Source: an uncultured Gammaproteobacteria bacterium
GTDB taxonomy: Bacteria; Pseudomonadota; Gammaproteobacteria; GCA-001735895
NCBI GenBank assembly: GCA_945787265.1
Contig: CALZHS010000110.1
Location: 1 to 6,184, forward strand
Direction: 5' to 3'
DNA length: 6,184 bases
A model generated the notes under the pieces. The model saw nothing but the letters and a program-made list of their open reading frames with translations, made no database searches and was not told where the DNA came from. Positions 1 through 5,936 of this stretch are shown here, one piece after another (position 1 is the first letter of the stretch; every line of letters begins with the position of its first letter). Made by a program: the position numbers and the translations under genes.

Positions 1-41
1 GAAAAACGATGATTTGCCTACTCATTCATGTTTGTTTCCAT

Positions 42-48
42 TATAAAT
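42..48 (+). promoter_or_regulatory. Possible -10 element upstream of the response regulator
   Basis: TATAAAT lies in an AT-rich stretch 34 bases before the start codon at 82, a suitable place for a sigma-70 -10 box. No good -35 hexamer sits 16-18 bases upstream; the nearest TTG-type match (TTGCCT, 14-19) is 22 bases away. The call rests on the -10 alone. The first 81 bases otherwise show no gene. Confidence 0.25.
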
Positions 49-81
49 AGGCACAATTCGAGTGGTTGAATAATAAAACGA

Positions 82-1206
82 ATGGAAAAGAAAGCCTCGA
101 TACTTTGCGTTGACGATGAACCCGTAAACCTGGTCATCCTGGAAGAGTTGTTGCAACACGAATACGCGCTTAATACCGTGAATTCGGGCGAGAGCTGCCT
201 GCAGCAGGTTGGTATCCAAAGACCGGACCTTATCCTGCTCGATGTCAACATGCCGGAAATGAATGGGCTCGAGACCTGTGAGCGGCTCAAGGCCGATACC
301 GATACTGCCGAAATACCGGTCATATTTGTCTCTGCACTGGCCACGCACGATGAACTGATGGCTGGCTACGAGGCTGGCGGCGATGATTATATTACCAAGC
401 CGTTTAGCGAAGATATTCTGCAAAAAAAGGTTCAGCTGGTGCTTGCAAGCCAGCTGCGAAAACGGGAACTGGAGAAGCTATCGGACAAGGCAGTCGAAGC
501 CTTGAAGCGCAATCTGACCAACACCGAGAAGCTCGAAATGGTGGTCGGTTTTTTGCATCGGTGCCAGCGGGCCAGCGATCTCGATGAGCTGGCGGGTTAC
601 GTGTTTGACTGCCTGCGTGAGTTTGACCTCGATAGCAGCCTGTTGATCGAGGCTGATGGCGAGAACCGCGTCTGGTTTAGTGACCGGATCGACCGGCCGA
701 TGGAGGGCCAGATTCTCGAGAGCTTGCGGGGTCAGGACCGGGTTTTGAGTTTTGGCACCCGCATTGCTATCAATTCCGATCACAACACGCTGCTGGTTCG
801 AAACTTGCCTTCGGACTCGGAGGAAATCGAGCGTTTGCGACAATACCTCGTTATCATGGTTGAGGGTATGGATACGCGGCTGCAGGCGATGCAGGCGCAA
901 ATGCAGGTTAATTCGAGGCGCGAGAGCTTGACCCGGGTTGTCGAAGCGACGCGTAACCAGCTGGGCAGGATAGAACATCAGCATCAGCGGCAAGCGCAGG
1001 CTGCAGCGGAGATCATGGCGGCGCTGGGAGACGAACTGGAAAGATCCCTGCTGCGGCCGGATTTGACAAAGCAACAGGAAAAAGCGTTGCTGAAATTCAT
1101 CGAATCGAGCGCATCAGCAATTAAATCTATTTTTGATGAGGACCGTAAGCTCGACGATGCGTTTGCTGCAATCATCGATGACCTGTCAGGTACACTGGAA
1201 GAATAA
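82..1206 (+). CDS. Orphan response regulator: receiver domain plus GAF-like/coiled-coil C-terminal half
   Basis: A 374-residue cytoplasmic signalling protein. The CheY-like receiver domain spans about residues 5-122. The acidic pair is D11-D12, the phospho-acceptor is D54 in LLDVNMPEMNG, S84 is the switch hydroxyl, Y103 the switch aromatic and K106 the conserved lysine before P107. All are present, so it should accept phosphate from a histidine kinase. Residues 123-150 form a charged helical linker. Residues about 150-265 resemble a degenerate GAF-type fold (helix, strands, then a long helix with a NLPSDSEEIERLRQ stretch). The remainder is Q/A/E-rich and probably coiled coil (about 265-350). 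I see no DNA-binding HTH, GGDEF, EAL, HD-GYP or histidine kinase motif, so the output is probably protein-protein. No kinase gene lies in the window. The start is the first ATG after an in-frame TGA at 67-69; no clear Shine-Dalgarno site precedes it. The receiver call is certain; the C-terminal description is inference. Confidence 0.93.
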   Translation: MEKKASILCVDDEPVNLVILEELLQHEYALNTVNSGESCLQQVGIQRPDLILLDVNMPEMNGLETCERLKADTDTAEIPVIFVSALATHDELMAGYEAGGDDYITKPFSEDILQKKVQLVLASQLRKRELEKLSDKAVEALKRNLTNTEKLEMVVGFLHRCQRASDLDELAGYVFDCLREFDLDSSLLIEADGENRVWFSDRIDRPMEGQILESLRGQDRVLSFGTRIAINSDHNTLLVRNLPSDSEEIERLRQYLVIMVEGMDTRLQAMQAQMQVNSRRESLTRVVEATRNQLGRIEHQHQRQAQAAAEIMAALGDELERSLLRPDLTKQQEKALLKFIESSASAIKSIFDEDRKLDDAFAAIIDDLSGTLEE

Positions 1207-1230
1207 GCGCAAAGGAGGGAGCAGGGGGCT

Positions 1231-1300
1231 GGAAACGGGGGCGTTTCTATTTTTTGCAGACAATATAAAAACCGGAAAAATAGATGCGTCCCCCTTTTCC
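1231..1300. repeat. Long imperfect inverted repeat, REP/MITE-like palindrome
   Basis: The two arms can fold into one long hairpin. GGAAA at 1231-1235 pairs with 1296-1300. After one mismatch, five Gs (1237-1241) pair with five Cs (1290-1294). T1289 is bulged. 1242-1243 pair with 1287-1288, followed by a G-T wobble and one mismatch. Then nine continuous pairs join 1246-1254 to 1276-1284. The loop is about 1256-1274. That makes 21 Watson-Crick pairs by hand count. The arm read outward-in (GGGGGACGCATCTATTTTTC) resembles palindromes scattered in gammaproteobacterial genomes and linked to REP-associated tyrosine transposases; that link is from memory and is inference. It lies 24 bases after the response regulator stop, so it may also attenuate or terminate that transcript, although only four Ts follow the C-rich arm. 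Confidence 0.75.
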
Positions 1301-1310
1301 CGGGCTGAGG

Positions 1311-1316
1311 TATAAT
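1311..1316 (+). promoter_or_regulatory. Consensus -10 box for the thiolase-cupin unit
   Basis: A perfect TATAAT sits 32 bases before the thiolase ATG, predicting a transcript start near 1323 and a short leader of about 26 bases. No -35 match is seen: the expected place (about 1288-1293) falls in the C-rich right arm of the inverted repeat. A TG pair at 1306-1307 is two bases too far upstream to form a standard extended -10. The promoter may therefore depend on an activator or be weak. Confidence 0.6.
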
Positions 1317-1340
1317 GCCGCGAATTTTCGTTTCCGGCAT
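1315..1340. promoter_or_regulatory. Small dyad overlapping promoter and leader (possible operator or leader hairpin)
   Basis: ATGCCG at 1315-1320 is repeated in inverted form as CGGCAT at 1335-1340, with a 14-base spacer. It starts inside the -10 box and ends eight bases before the thiolase start codon. The size suits either a repressor half-site pair or a weak leader hairpin; six-base arms can arise by chance. Confidence 0.25.
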
Positions 1341-1348
1341 ACCCCATA

Positions 1349-2536
1349 ATGAAAGATGCAGTTATCGTATCGACCGCCCGAACCCCGATCGGGGTGGCGT
1401 TTAAAGGCACGCTTAACAATATCAAATCACCAACACTTACCGCCCATGCCCTTCGCCACGCGGTGACGCGGTCCGGTGTCGATAGCGCGGAGATCGACGA
1501 CGTCATTATTGGCGCGGTGTTAACCGCGGGAACTGCCGGTATGAATATTGGCCGCCTGGCAGCGCTTGCCGCGGGCCTTCCGGACACGGTGCCAGGGCAG
1601 ACGATCGATCGCCAGTGCTCGTCCGGCTTGATGGCAATTGCGACCGCGGCCAAGCAGATTATCGTCGACGGAATGGATATCGTCGTTGCCGGTGGCCAGG
1701 ACAATATTTCGGCAGTGCAAAACCAGTATTTTCCGTGGGTTGCCGATCAGGCCGATCCCAATGTCGTCATGCATGCCGAGCACGCATATATGCCGATGCT
1801 GCTGACCGCCGAGCACGTGGTAAAAAAGTACGGCATTACGCGTGAAGCGCAGGATGAGTATGCGCTGCAGTCGCAGATGCGCACCGCCGCCGGGCAACAG
1901 TCGGGTGCCTTCGACGATGAAATCGTGCCGATATCCGCGACGCGCGCAATCAAGGACAAGGAAAGCGGTGACATCAGCTACAGCGAGGCAGAGCTGGTAC
2001 AAGATGAAGGTAATCGACCGCAAACGACGCTTGCAGGGCTTGCCGGGCTGAATCCGGTTGTGGAAGGTGGCACCATTACCGCGGGTAACGCGAGCCAGTT
2101 GTCGGATGGCGCATCTGCCTGCGTTTTAATGGAAGCTTCGTTTGCCGAAAAGCGAGGCCTGGAGCCGCTTGGCATTTACCGCGGCATGGCCGTCGCCGGC
2201 AACGCGCCCGAAGAAATGGGGATTGGTCCGATTTATGCGATCCCCAAACTGCTGCAGAAACACGGTCTCGGCATCGACGACATCGACCTTTGGGAAATCA
2301 ACGAGGCTTTCGCCTGCCAGACCGTTTACTGTCGTGATCATCTGGGCCTCGATAATGACAAATTTAACGTCAATGGCGGTTCAATTTCGATTGGGCACCC
2401 CTACGGAATGACCGGTGCCAGGCTGACGGGGCATATCCTGATCGAGGGCAAGCGTCGCGGCGCGAAGTATGTCGTGGTTTCAATGTGTGTCGGTGGCGGT
2501 ATGGGCGCGGCTGGATTGTTCGAGATTAACCGATGA
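1349..2536 (+). CDS. Thiolase (acetyl-CoA C-acyltransferase family)
   Basis: A 395-residue, full-length cytoplasmic thiolase that transfers an acyl group between CoA thioesters: either cleaving 3-ketoacyl-CoA with CoA or condensing two acyl-CoAs. The nucleophilic cysteine is C90 in DRQCSSGL. N318 lies in the NEAFA motif (318-322), the catalytic histidine is H350 in SIGHPYGMTGAR, and the acid/base cysteine is C380 in the C-terminal CVGGGMGAAGLFE motif, so the active site is complete. The HPYG form differs from the common HPLG and seems typical of one thiolase subgroup. The start is the first ATG after an in-frame TAA at 1313-1315, which overlaps the -10 box; no Shine-Dalgarno sequence precedes it. 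The stop overlaps the downstream cupin start by ATGA, so the two are co-translated. The degradative role is inferred from the neighbouring CaiD-like hydratase and acyl-CoA synthetase; chain-length preference cannot be read from sequence. Confidence 0.95.
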   Translation: MKDAVIVSTARTPIGVAFKGTLNNIKSPTLTAHALRHAVTRSGVDSAEIDDVIIGAVLTAGTAGMNIGRLAALAAGLPDTVPGQTIDRQCSSGLMAIATAAKQIIVDGMDIVVAGGQDNISAVQNQYFPWVADQADPNVVMHAEHAYMPMLLTAEHVVKKYGITREAQDEYALQSQMRTAAGQQSGAFDDEIVPISATRAIKDKESGDISYSEAELVQDEGNRPQTTLAGLAGLNPVVEGGTITAGNASQLSDGASACVLMEASFAEKRGLEPLGIYRGMAVAGNAPEEMGIGPIYAIPKLLQKHGLGIDDIDLWEINEAFACQTVYCRDHLGLDNDKFNVNGGSISIGHPYGMTGARLTGHILIEGKRRGAKYVVVSMCVGGGMGAAGLFEINR

Positions 2537-2877
2537 AAATTAACGGCCTGCCGCATAACGGGTCCGTGAACTTCAACTCGAGTCTAATTGAATGGCAGGA
2601 TTGCGGGGTCGACGGATTCCTGATCAAGCCGCTGATGGAAGATCAGCAGGCGGGTGTTCGTACCTGGTTGATGAAAGTCGAGGCTGGCGCATTTTCGCCA
2701 CCGCACGGGCATGACGAAATCGAGCAAATCTACGTACTGGAAGGATCTTTTTTCGACCAGGACAAAACCTACGGTCCGGGTGAGTATATTGTCAGGGCGG
2801 CGGGTGCGATGCACAGTGCAGGCAGCGAAAACGGCGCGCTCGTGCTTTTGTTTTACTCGCCCGCTGTCGAGAGCTGA
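2533..2877 (+). CDS. Small single-domain cupin, ChrR/Cupin_7-like, with complete metal site
   Basis: A 114-residue single cupin barrel. Cupin motif 1 matches the G-x5-H-x-H-x3-E-x6-G pattern exactly: G52, H58, H60, E64, G71. Motif 2 is G83-x5-A89-x-G91-x2-H94, with alanine in place of the usual proline. H58, H60, E64 and H94 should bind one divalent metal. The pattern (PPHGH, then VLEGSFFDQDKTYGPGEY, then MHSAGSENG) resembles the ChrR-type cupins, which include the sensory domain of the anti-sigma factor ChrR and some small dioxygenases. No sigma-binding domain or sigma factor is present here. The start overlaps the thiolase stop (ATGA), so it is probably translated by coupling, without a strong ribosome site of its own. 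It may be a metal-dependent enzyme acting with the thiolase, or a sensor of a metabolite or reactive oxygen; the substrate is unknown. Confidence 0.88.
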   Translation: MKINGLPHNGSVNFNSSLIEWQDCGVDGFLIKPLMEDQQAGVRTWLMKVEAGAFSPPHGHDEIEQIYVLEGSFFDQDKTYGPGEYIVRAAGAMHSAGSENGALVLLFYSPAVES

Positions 2878-2884
2878 AAGTACA

Positions 2885-2900
2885 GGCGAATTTTATCGCC
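2885..2900. terminator. Short hairpin between convergent genes, possible weak terminator
   Basis: GGCGA at 2885-2889 and TCGCC at 2896-2900 form a five-pair stem with a six-base AT-rich loop. It sits in the 37-base gap between the cupin stop and the end of the CaiD-like gene, where a shared terminator would be expected. Neither side has a strong T tract, so intrinsic termination would be weak. Confidence 0.3.
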
Positions 2901-2914
2901 GTGGCCCGGGTGAT

Positions 2915-3721
2915 TTATTTTCCCTTCCACACCGGGTCGCGCTTCTCGGCAAATGCCCGTGGACCTTCCATGAAGTCTTCCGACATCAGCATTTTCTGGT
3001 AGACCGGTAAATCATTGTTGCCCGGTTTGGTTGCTGCGAATGCCTGCGGAATGGGCAGGCTATGTATCGCGGGTACGACCTCCTTCAGTGCCTGCAGTGC
3101 AAGTGGTGCTCCGCGTGCTACCTCATGCGCCAGTTCTCGCGCACTTTCCATTAACTCGCCGATTGGGCAAACCCGGCATGCCAGGCCCCACTGCTGCGCC
3201 TCGACGGCGCTCATGCGTCGCCCGGTGTAAAGCAGTTCCATCGCCACGTTGTAAGGAATACGACGCGGTAGAATCTGGATTGCGCCAACGTCGGGCAGGA
3301 ATCCGCGCTGCATCTCGGGCAGGAAAAACTCGGCGTGGTCTGCCGTGACGATCAGGTCGGTCGCCAGCGCGATTTCGAATCCGCCGCCAACCGCCATGCC
3401 GTTTATCGCTGAGATAACCGGTTTTTTCAGGCCCCAGAATTCGCTGATTCCGGCGAATCCACCGGGACAACTGTAAGCGCTGTTGACCGCTTCCGCGTTG
3501 TTGTCGATCGCTGCAATTTCCTTCAGATCCCAGCCTGCGCTGAAAATACGCTCACCGCTACCGGTAATGATTCCAACGCTGAGGTTATCGTCTTCCTGCA
3601 GCATCGCCAGGGCCTCGTAGATCGCGTTCGATACACCGGTATTGATCGCGTTGGCCGGTGGCCGGTCGATGGTGATTTCGACGATGCGATCATATGTTTC
3701 TACCCTCACTTCGGCACTCAT
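2915..3721 (-). CDS. Crotonase-family enzyme, carnitinyl-CoA dehydratase (CaiD)-like
   Basis: A 268-residue enoyl-CoA hydratase/isomerase superfamily protein, cytoplasmic and normally a trimer or hexamer. Resemblance to E. coli CaiD runs end to end: EITIDRPPANAI near the N-terminus, FSAGWDLKE (60-68), PGGFAG (86-91), GGGFEIALATD (112-122), FFLPEMQRGFLPDVG (132-146), and the terminal AFAEKRDPVWKGK. The two glutamates matching CaiD E111 and E131 are E116 and E136. Oxyanion-hole backbone positions lie near A62 and G113. CaiD interconverts L-carnitinyl-CoA and crotonobetainyl-CoA plus water, so a dehydratase/hydratase on a CoA thioester is expected. The ribosome site AGGAG lies five bases before the ATG and fixes the start. 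No caiA, caiB, caiC, caiT or fixABCX gene is in view, so carnitine itself is not assured; another branched or substituted 2-enoyl-CoA is possible. Confidence 0.9.
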   Translation of the reverse strand: MSAEVRVETYDRIVEITIDRPPANAINTGVSNAIYEALAMLQEDDNLSVGIITGSGERIFSAGWDLKEIAAIDNNAEAVNSAYSCPGGFAGISEFWGLKKPVISAINGMAVGGGFEIALATDLIVTADHAEFFLPEMQRGFLPDVGAIQILPRRIPYNVAMELLYTGRRMSAVEAQQWGLACRVCPIGELMESARELAHEVARGAPLALQALKEVVPAIHSLPIPQAFAATKPGNNDLPVYQKMLMSEDFMEGPRAFAEKRDPVWKGK

Positions 3722-3799
3722 TGCTGCTCCTGAAAATTATGTGTGTATGGCGGCAATATATGTCAAAATCGCGCCGCATTCACTCATTCATTCGAAGCC
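3722..3799. promoter_or_regulatory. Shared divergent promoter region of the CaiD-like gene and acyl-CoA synthetase
   Basis: These 78 bases separate two divergent start codons and are more AT-rich than the flanking genes. On the minus strand there is a perfect TTGACA (3766-3761) and a CATAAT (3741-3736). Their 19-base spacing is long, and the predicted transcript start would fall in the ribosome site, so this pairing is doubtful. TATATT (3760-3755, minus strand) is another -10 candidate. No clear plus-strand pair stands out. A common regulator acting on both genes is plausible but no operator is recognised. Confidence 0.45.
3727..3731 (-). promoter_or_regulatory. Ribosome binding site of the CaiD-like gene
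   Basis: CTCCT on the plus strand reads AGGAG on the minus strand, with a five-base spacer to the ATG whose first base pairs with position 3721. It is the best Shine-Dalgarno match to a start codon in the window and supports the chosen start. Confidence 0.75.
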
Positions 3800-5899
3800 A
3801 TGCCGCACTGGTTACAGCGCTTGCTGAGCCCGCAAACCATCGCAATTGTCGGTGCCTCCGAGCGCCAGGGAAGCCTCGCGGAGATCACCCACAACCAGTT
3901 ATCAGAAAGTGGATACGCGGGAGAAATTTTCTCGGTTAATCCTCGCTACCAGTCGCTGCATGGCAAGGCCTGCTTTTCCACACTCGAAGATTTACCGCTG
4001 GTGCCCGACCTTGTCGTCTACGCCATTAGCGGTGCCGCGCTGGAACAAAGTTTCGAGCAAGCGTTGCAGCTGCAGGTGGGCGGTATCATGATATACGCGG
4101 CGAATTATATCGAGAATGATCCCGAGCCGAAGCTTCCCGAACGCCTCCGCAAAGGTGCCCGCGAGGCAGGTGTTCCGGTTTGTGGCGGCAACTCGATGGG
4201 ATTCTATAACTTTGATCACAGCGTGCGGGTCAGTTTTGATCGTCCGCCGCCGCATCGGCCTAAAGGCCATATCGGGATGATCCTGCATTCGGGCTCGGGT
4301 ATGACCTACCTGGCCAACAACGATGCGCGTTTCTGTTTTAACTATGTTATTTCGAGTGGGCAGGAAACCAACGCGACCGTTGGTGATTACATGGATTACC
4401 TGCTCGATCAGGAATCAACCCGGGTGCTGGCGATTATGCTGGAAACCGTGCGTGATGTGCCGGTGTTTGACGGCGCATTGCAAAAAGCTAGCAGCAATGA
4501 CATCCCGGTGGTCATCACGCGTCTCGGGCGCACCGAGAAATCGGCGCAATTTGCGATGAGCCATTCCGGTGCGATCGTGGGTGATCACGAGGCCTTTATT
4601 GCCCTTTGCGAGCGCCACGGGGCAATCCTGTGCCACGATGCCGATGAAATGATTGGCACCGCGATGCTGTTTGCAACCGGCCTGCGGGTTCGCGGGGGCG
4701 GGCTCGCCAGCATGCTTGATTCGGGCGGCATGCGCGAGCAGATGATCGACCTGGCCGAGGATTACGGCATTCCCTTTGCGCAGATATCGGCTTCGACGAC
4801 GGGGGTGTTGCGTGAGCATCTCGAGACCGGGCTGGAAGCGGTCAATCCCATGGATGGCATGGGTGCGCTCGGCAACAACACCTTTCAAACCTACCTTGCC
4901 TGCGGCAAGGCCCTGCTCGATGACGCGGAGACCGGATTGATGAGTTTCGAGTTCGAGTTTCGTGACGGCTTCTGCCATTACCCGGAACTGTTCGACGTGA
5001 CTCGACAGCTGTCAGCTTACAGCGATAAACCGCTGATGCTGGTCAATAGCTGCAGCTTTTCCAATATTCACGAAACCGCGGCCGGGCTGACCGCGCAGGG
5101 TATCCCGGTCATCAACGGAATCGATGTAGCATTGCGCGCGATGCGTAACCTGATGAATTACCGGTCCGGCGAGGATGGCGTGGACGGCTCGAACGGGATC
5201 GAGTTTGATTCGTCGATCGTCGACAGCTGGCTGAGCCGTTTACGCGAAGATGACAGCTTCGATGAAATCACCTCGTTGAGCCTGATGTCTGATTTTGGCC
5301 TGCCAACTGTTGATTTCCAGCTGGCGAAAAGCTTCGAGCAATTGTGTCAAGGTGCGGATTCACTGGATTACCCGCTGGTGTTAAAAACTGCGATGCCGGG
5401 TATATCTCATAAATCCGATAAAAATGGGGTCATTGTCAAAATAGAAGACCGTCGACAGCTTGAAATAGCGTACCGGGATCTGCAGACAAGGCTTGGCGAC
5501 CGGGTCGTGGTGATGCCGATGATAGAACCCGGTGTAGAAGTGTCTGTCGGTATGAAAAACGATCCCCAGTACGGTCCACTGATAATTGTCGCCTGTGGCG
5601 GAATCCTGATCGAGATACTGGCCGAGCGCGCGTTCCGGCTTGCGCCGGTGAGCCGCGAACAGGCCGACGCGATGATCGACCAGACCCGGTTGGCCCGGTT
5701 ATTGGCCGGGGTTCGTGGCCAGGCCGCGGTGGACCGTGCGGCACTGGTTGAGCTGGTGGTGAGGTTTTCGCAGCTGGCGGTTACCCTGGAAAGTGCAATC
5801 GTCGAGATCGATCTGAACCCGGTAATCGTTAATCAATCGGGTTGCACCATTGTTGACGCGCTGGTAGTGCCGTTGAAAAAAAACAAAGAAGCCGACTAA
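3800..5899 (+). CDS. NDP-forming acyl-CoA synthetase (acetate--CoA ligase family)
   Basis: A 699-residue fused acyl-CoA synthetase of the succinyl-CoA synthetase superfamily. It activates a carboxylic acid with CoA, with ATP giving ADP plus phosphate, through a phosphohistidine. The N-terminal CoA-binding Rossmann domain starts at TIAIVGASERQGS (13-25). The ligase-CoA domains follow, with the probable phosphohistidine H255 in MSHSGAIVGD. The C-terminal ATP-grasp part spans about 490-695: YPLVLKT, H537 in ISHKSDKNGV, EPGVEVSVGM, CGGILIEILAE and EIDLNPVIV (669-677). All landmark motifs are present. There is no C-terminal GNAT domain, so it is not a Pat-type lysine acetyltransferase. An in-frame ATG at 3743 would add 19 residues. 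I chose 3800 because homologues begin just before the LLSPQTIAIVGAS region and because the longer form would consume the divergent promoter region. Neither start has a good Shine-Dalgarno site. It may take the CaiC-like activation role for the neighbouring hydratase (inference). Confidence 0.93.
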   Translation: MPHWLQRLLSPQTIAIVGASERQGSLAEITHNQLSESGYAGEIFSVNPRYQSLHGKACFSTLEDLPLVPDLVVYAISGAALEQSFEQALQLQVGGIMIYAANYIENDPEPKLPERLRKGAREAGVPVCGGNSMGFYNFDHSVRVSFDRPPPHRPKGHIGMILHSGSGMTYLANNDARFCFNYVISSGQETNATVGDYMDYLLDQESTRVLAIMLETVRDVPVFDGALQKASSNDIPVVITRLGRTEKSAQFAMSHSGAIVGDHEAFIALCERHGAILCHDADEMIGTAMLFATGLRVRGGGLASMLDSGGMREQMIDLAEDYGIPFAQISASTTGVLREHLETGLEAVNPMDGMGALGNNTFQTYLACGKALLDDAETGLMSFEFEFRDGFCHYPELFDVTRQLSAYSDKPLMLVNSCSFSNIHETAAGLTAQGIPVINGIDVALRAMRNLMNYRSGEDGVDGSNGIEFDSSIVDSWLSRLREDDSFDEITSLSLMSDFGLPTVDFQLAKSFEQLCQGADSLDYPLVLKTAMPGISHKSDKNGVIVKIEDRRQLEIAYRDLQTRLGDRVVVMPMIEPGVEVSVGMKNDPQYGPLIIVACGGILIEILAERAFRLAPVSREQADAMIDQTRLARLLAGVRGQAAVDRAALVELVVRFSQLAVTLESAIVEIDLNPVIVNQSGCTIVDALVVPLKKNKEAD

Positions 5900-5936
5900 C
5901 AAGGCCACGAATGCTACCGATTAAGCATAATCATTA

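Noticed and set aside
1..12. Possible tail of an upstream plus-strand gene (GAA AAA CGA TGA)
   Set aside because: Three codons before a stop are too little to support a gene; other frames are equally open here.
20..29. ACTCATTCAT before the first gene, repeated at 3782-3791 before the synthetase, as a shared operator
   Set aside because: A ten-base match is expected several times by chance in a window of this size, and the repeat is a simple CATT-like tract.
478..1074. Long minus-strand open frame of 198 codons opposite the response regulator
   Set aside because: It lies wholly within a well-supported gene and its translation matches no recognisable family; it is an antisense shadow.
1211..1219. 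Strong Shine-Dalgarno-like AAAGGAGGG just after the response regulator stop
   Set aside because: No ATG, GTG or TTG follows at a usable distance; the nearest TTG is 35 bases on, inside the repeat. It is treated as chance purine-rich sequence.
4415..4978. Long minus-strand open frame of 187 codons opposite the acyl-CoA synthetase
   Set aside because: It lies inside the conserved synthetase gene and its product shows no domain features.
5876..5883. Run of eight As near the 3' end of the synthetase as a slippage or frameshift site
   Set aside because: It encodes a lysine-rich tail nine codons before the stop; slippage would alter only the disordered end and no overlapping gene would gain.
3743..5899. 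Interpretation of the synthetase as a Pat-type protein lysine acetyltransferase
   Set aside because: No GNAT domain follows the ATP-grasp region, and the protein ends soon after the EIDLNPVIV motif.
5911..5928. Small dyad ATGCT/AGCAT after the synthetase stop as a terminator
   Set aside because: The stem is only five pairs, AT-rich, with no T tract; it would not be stable.
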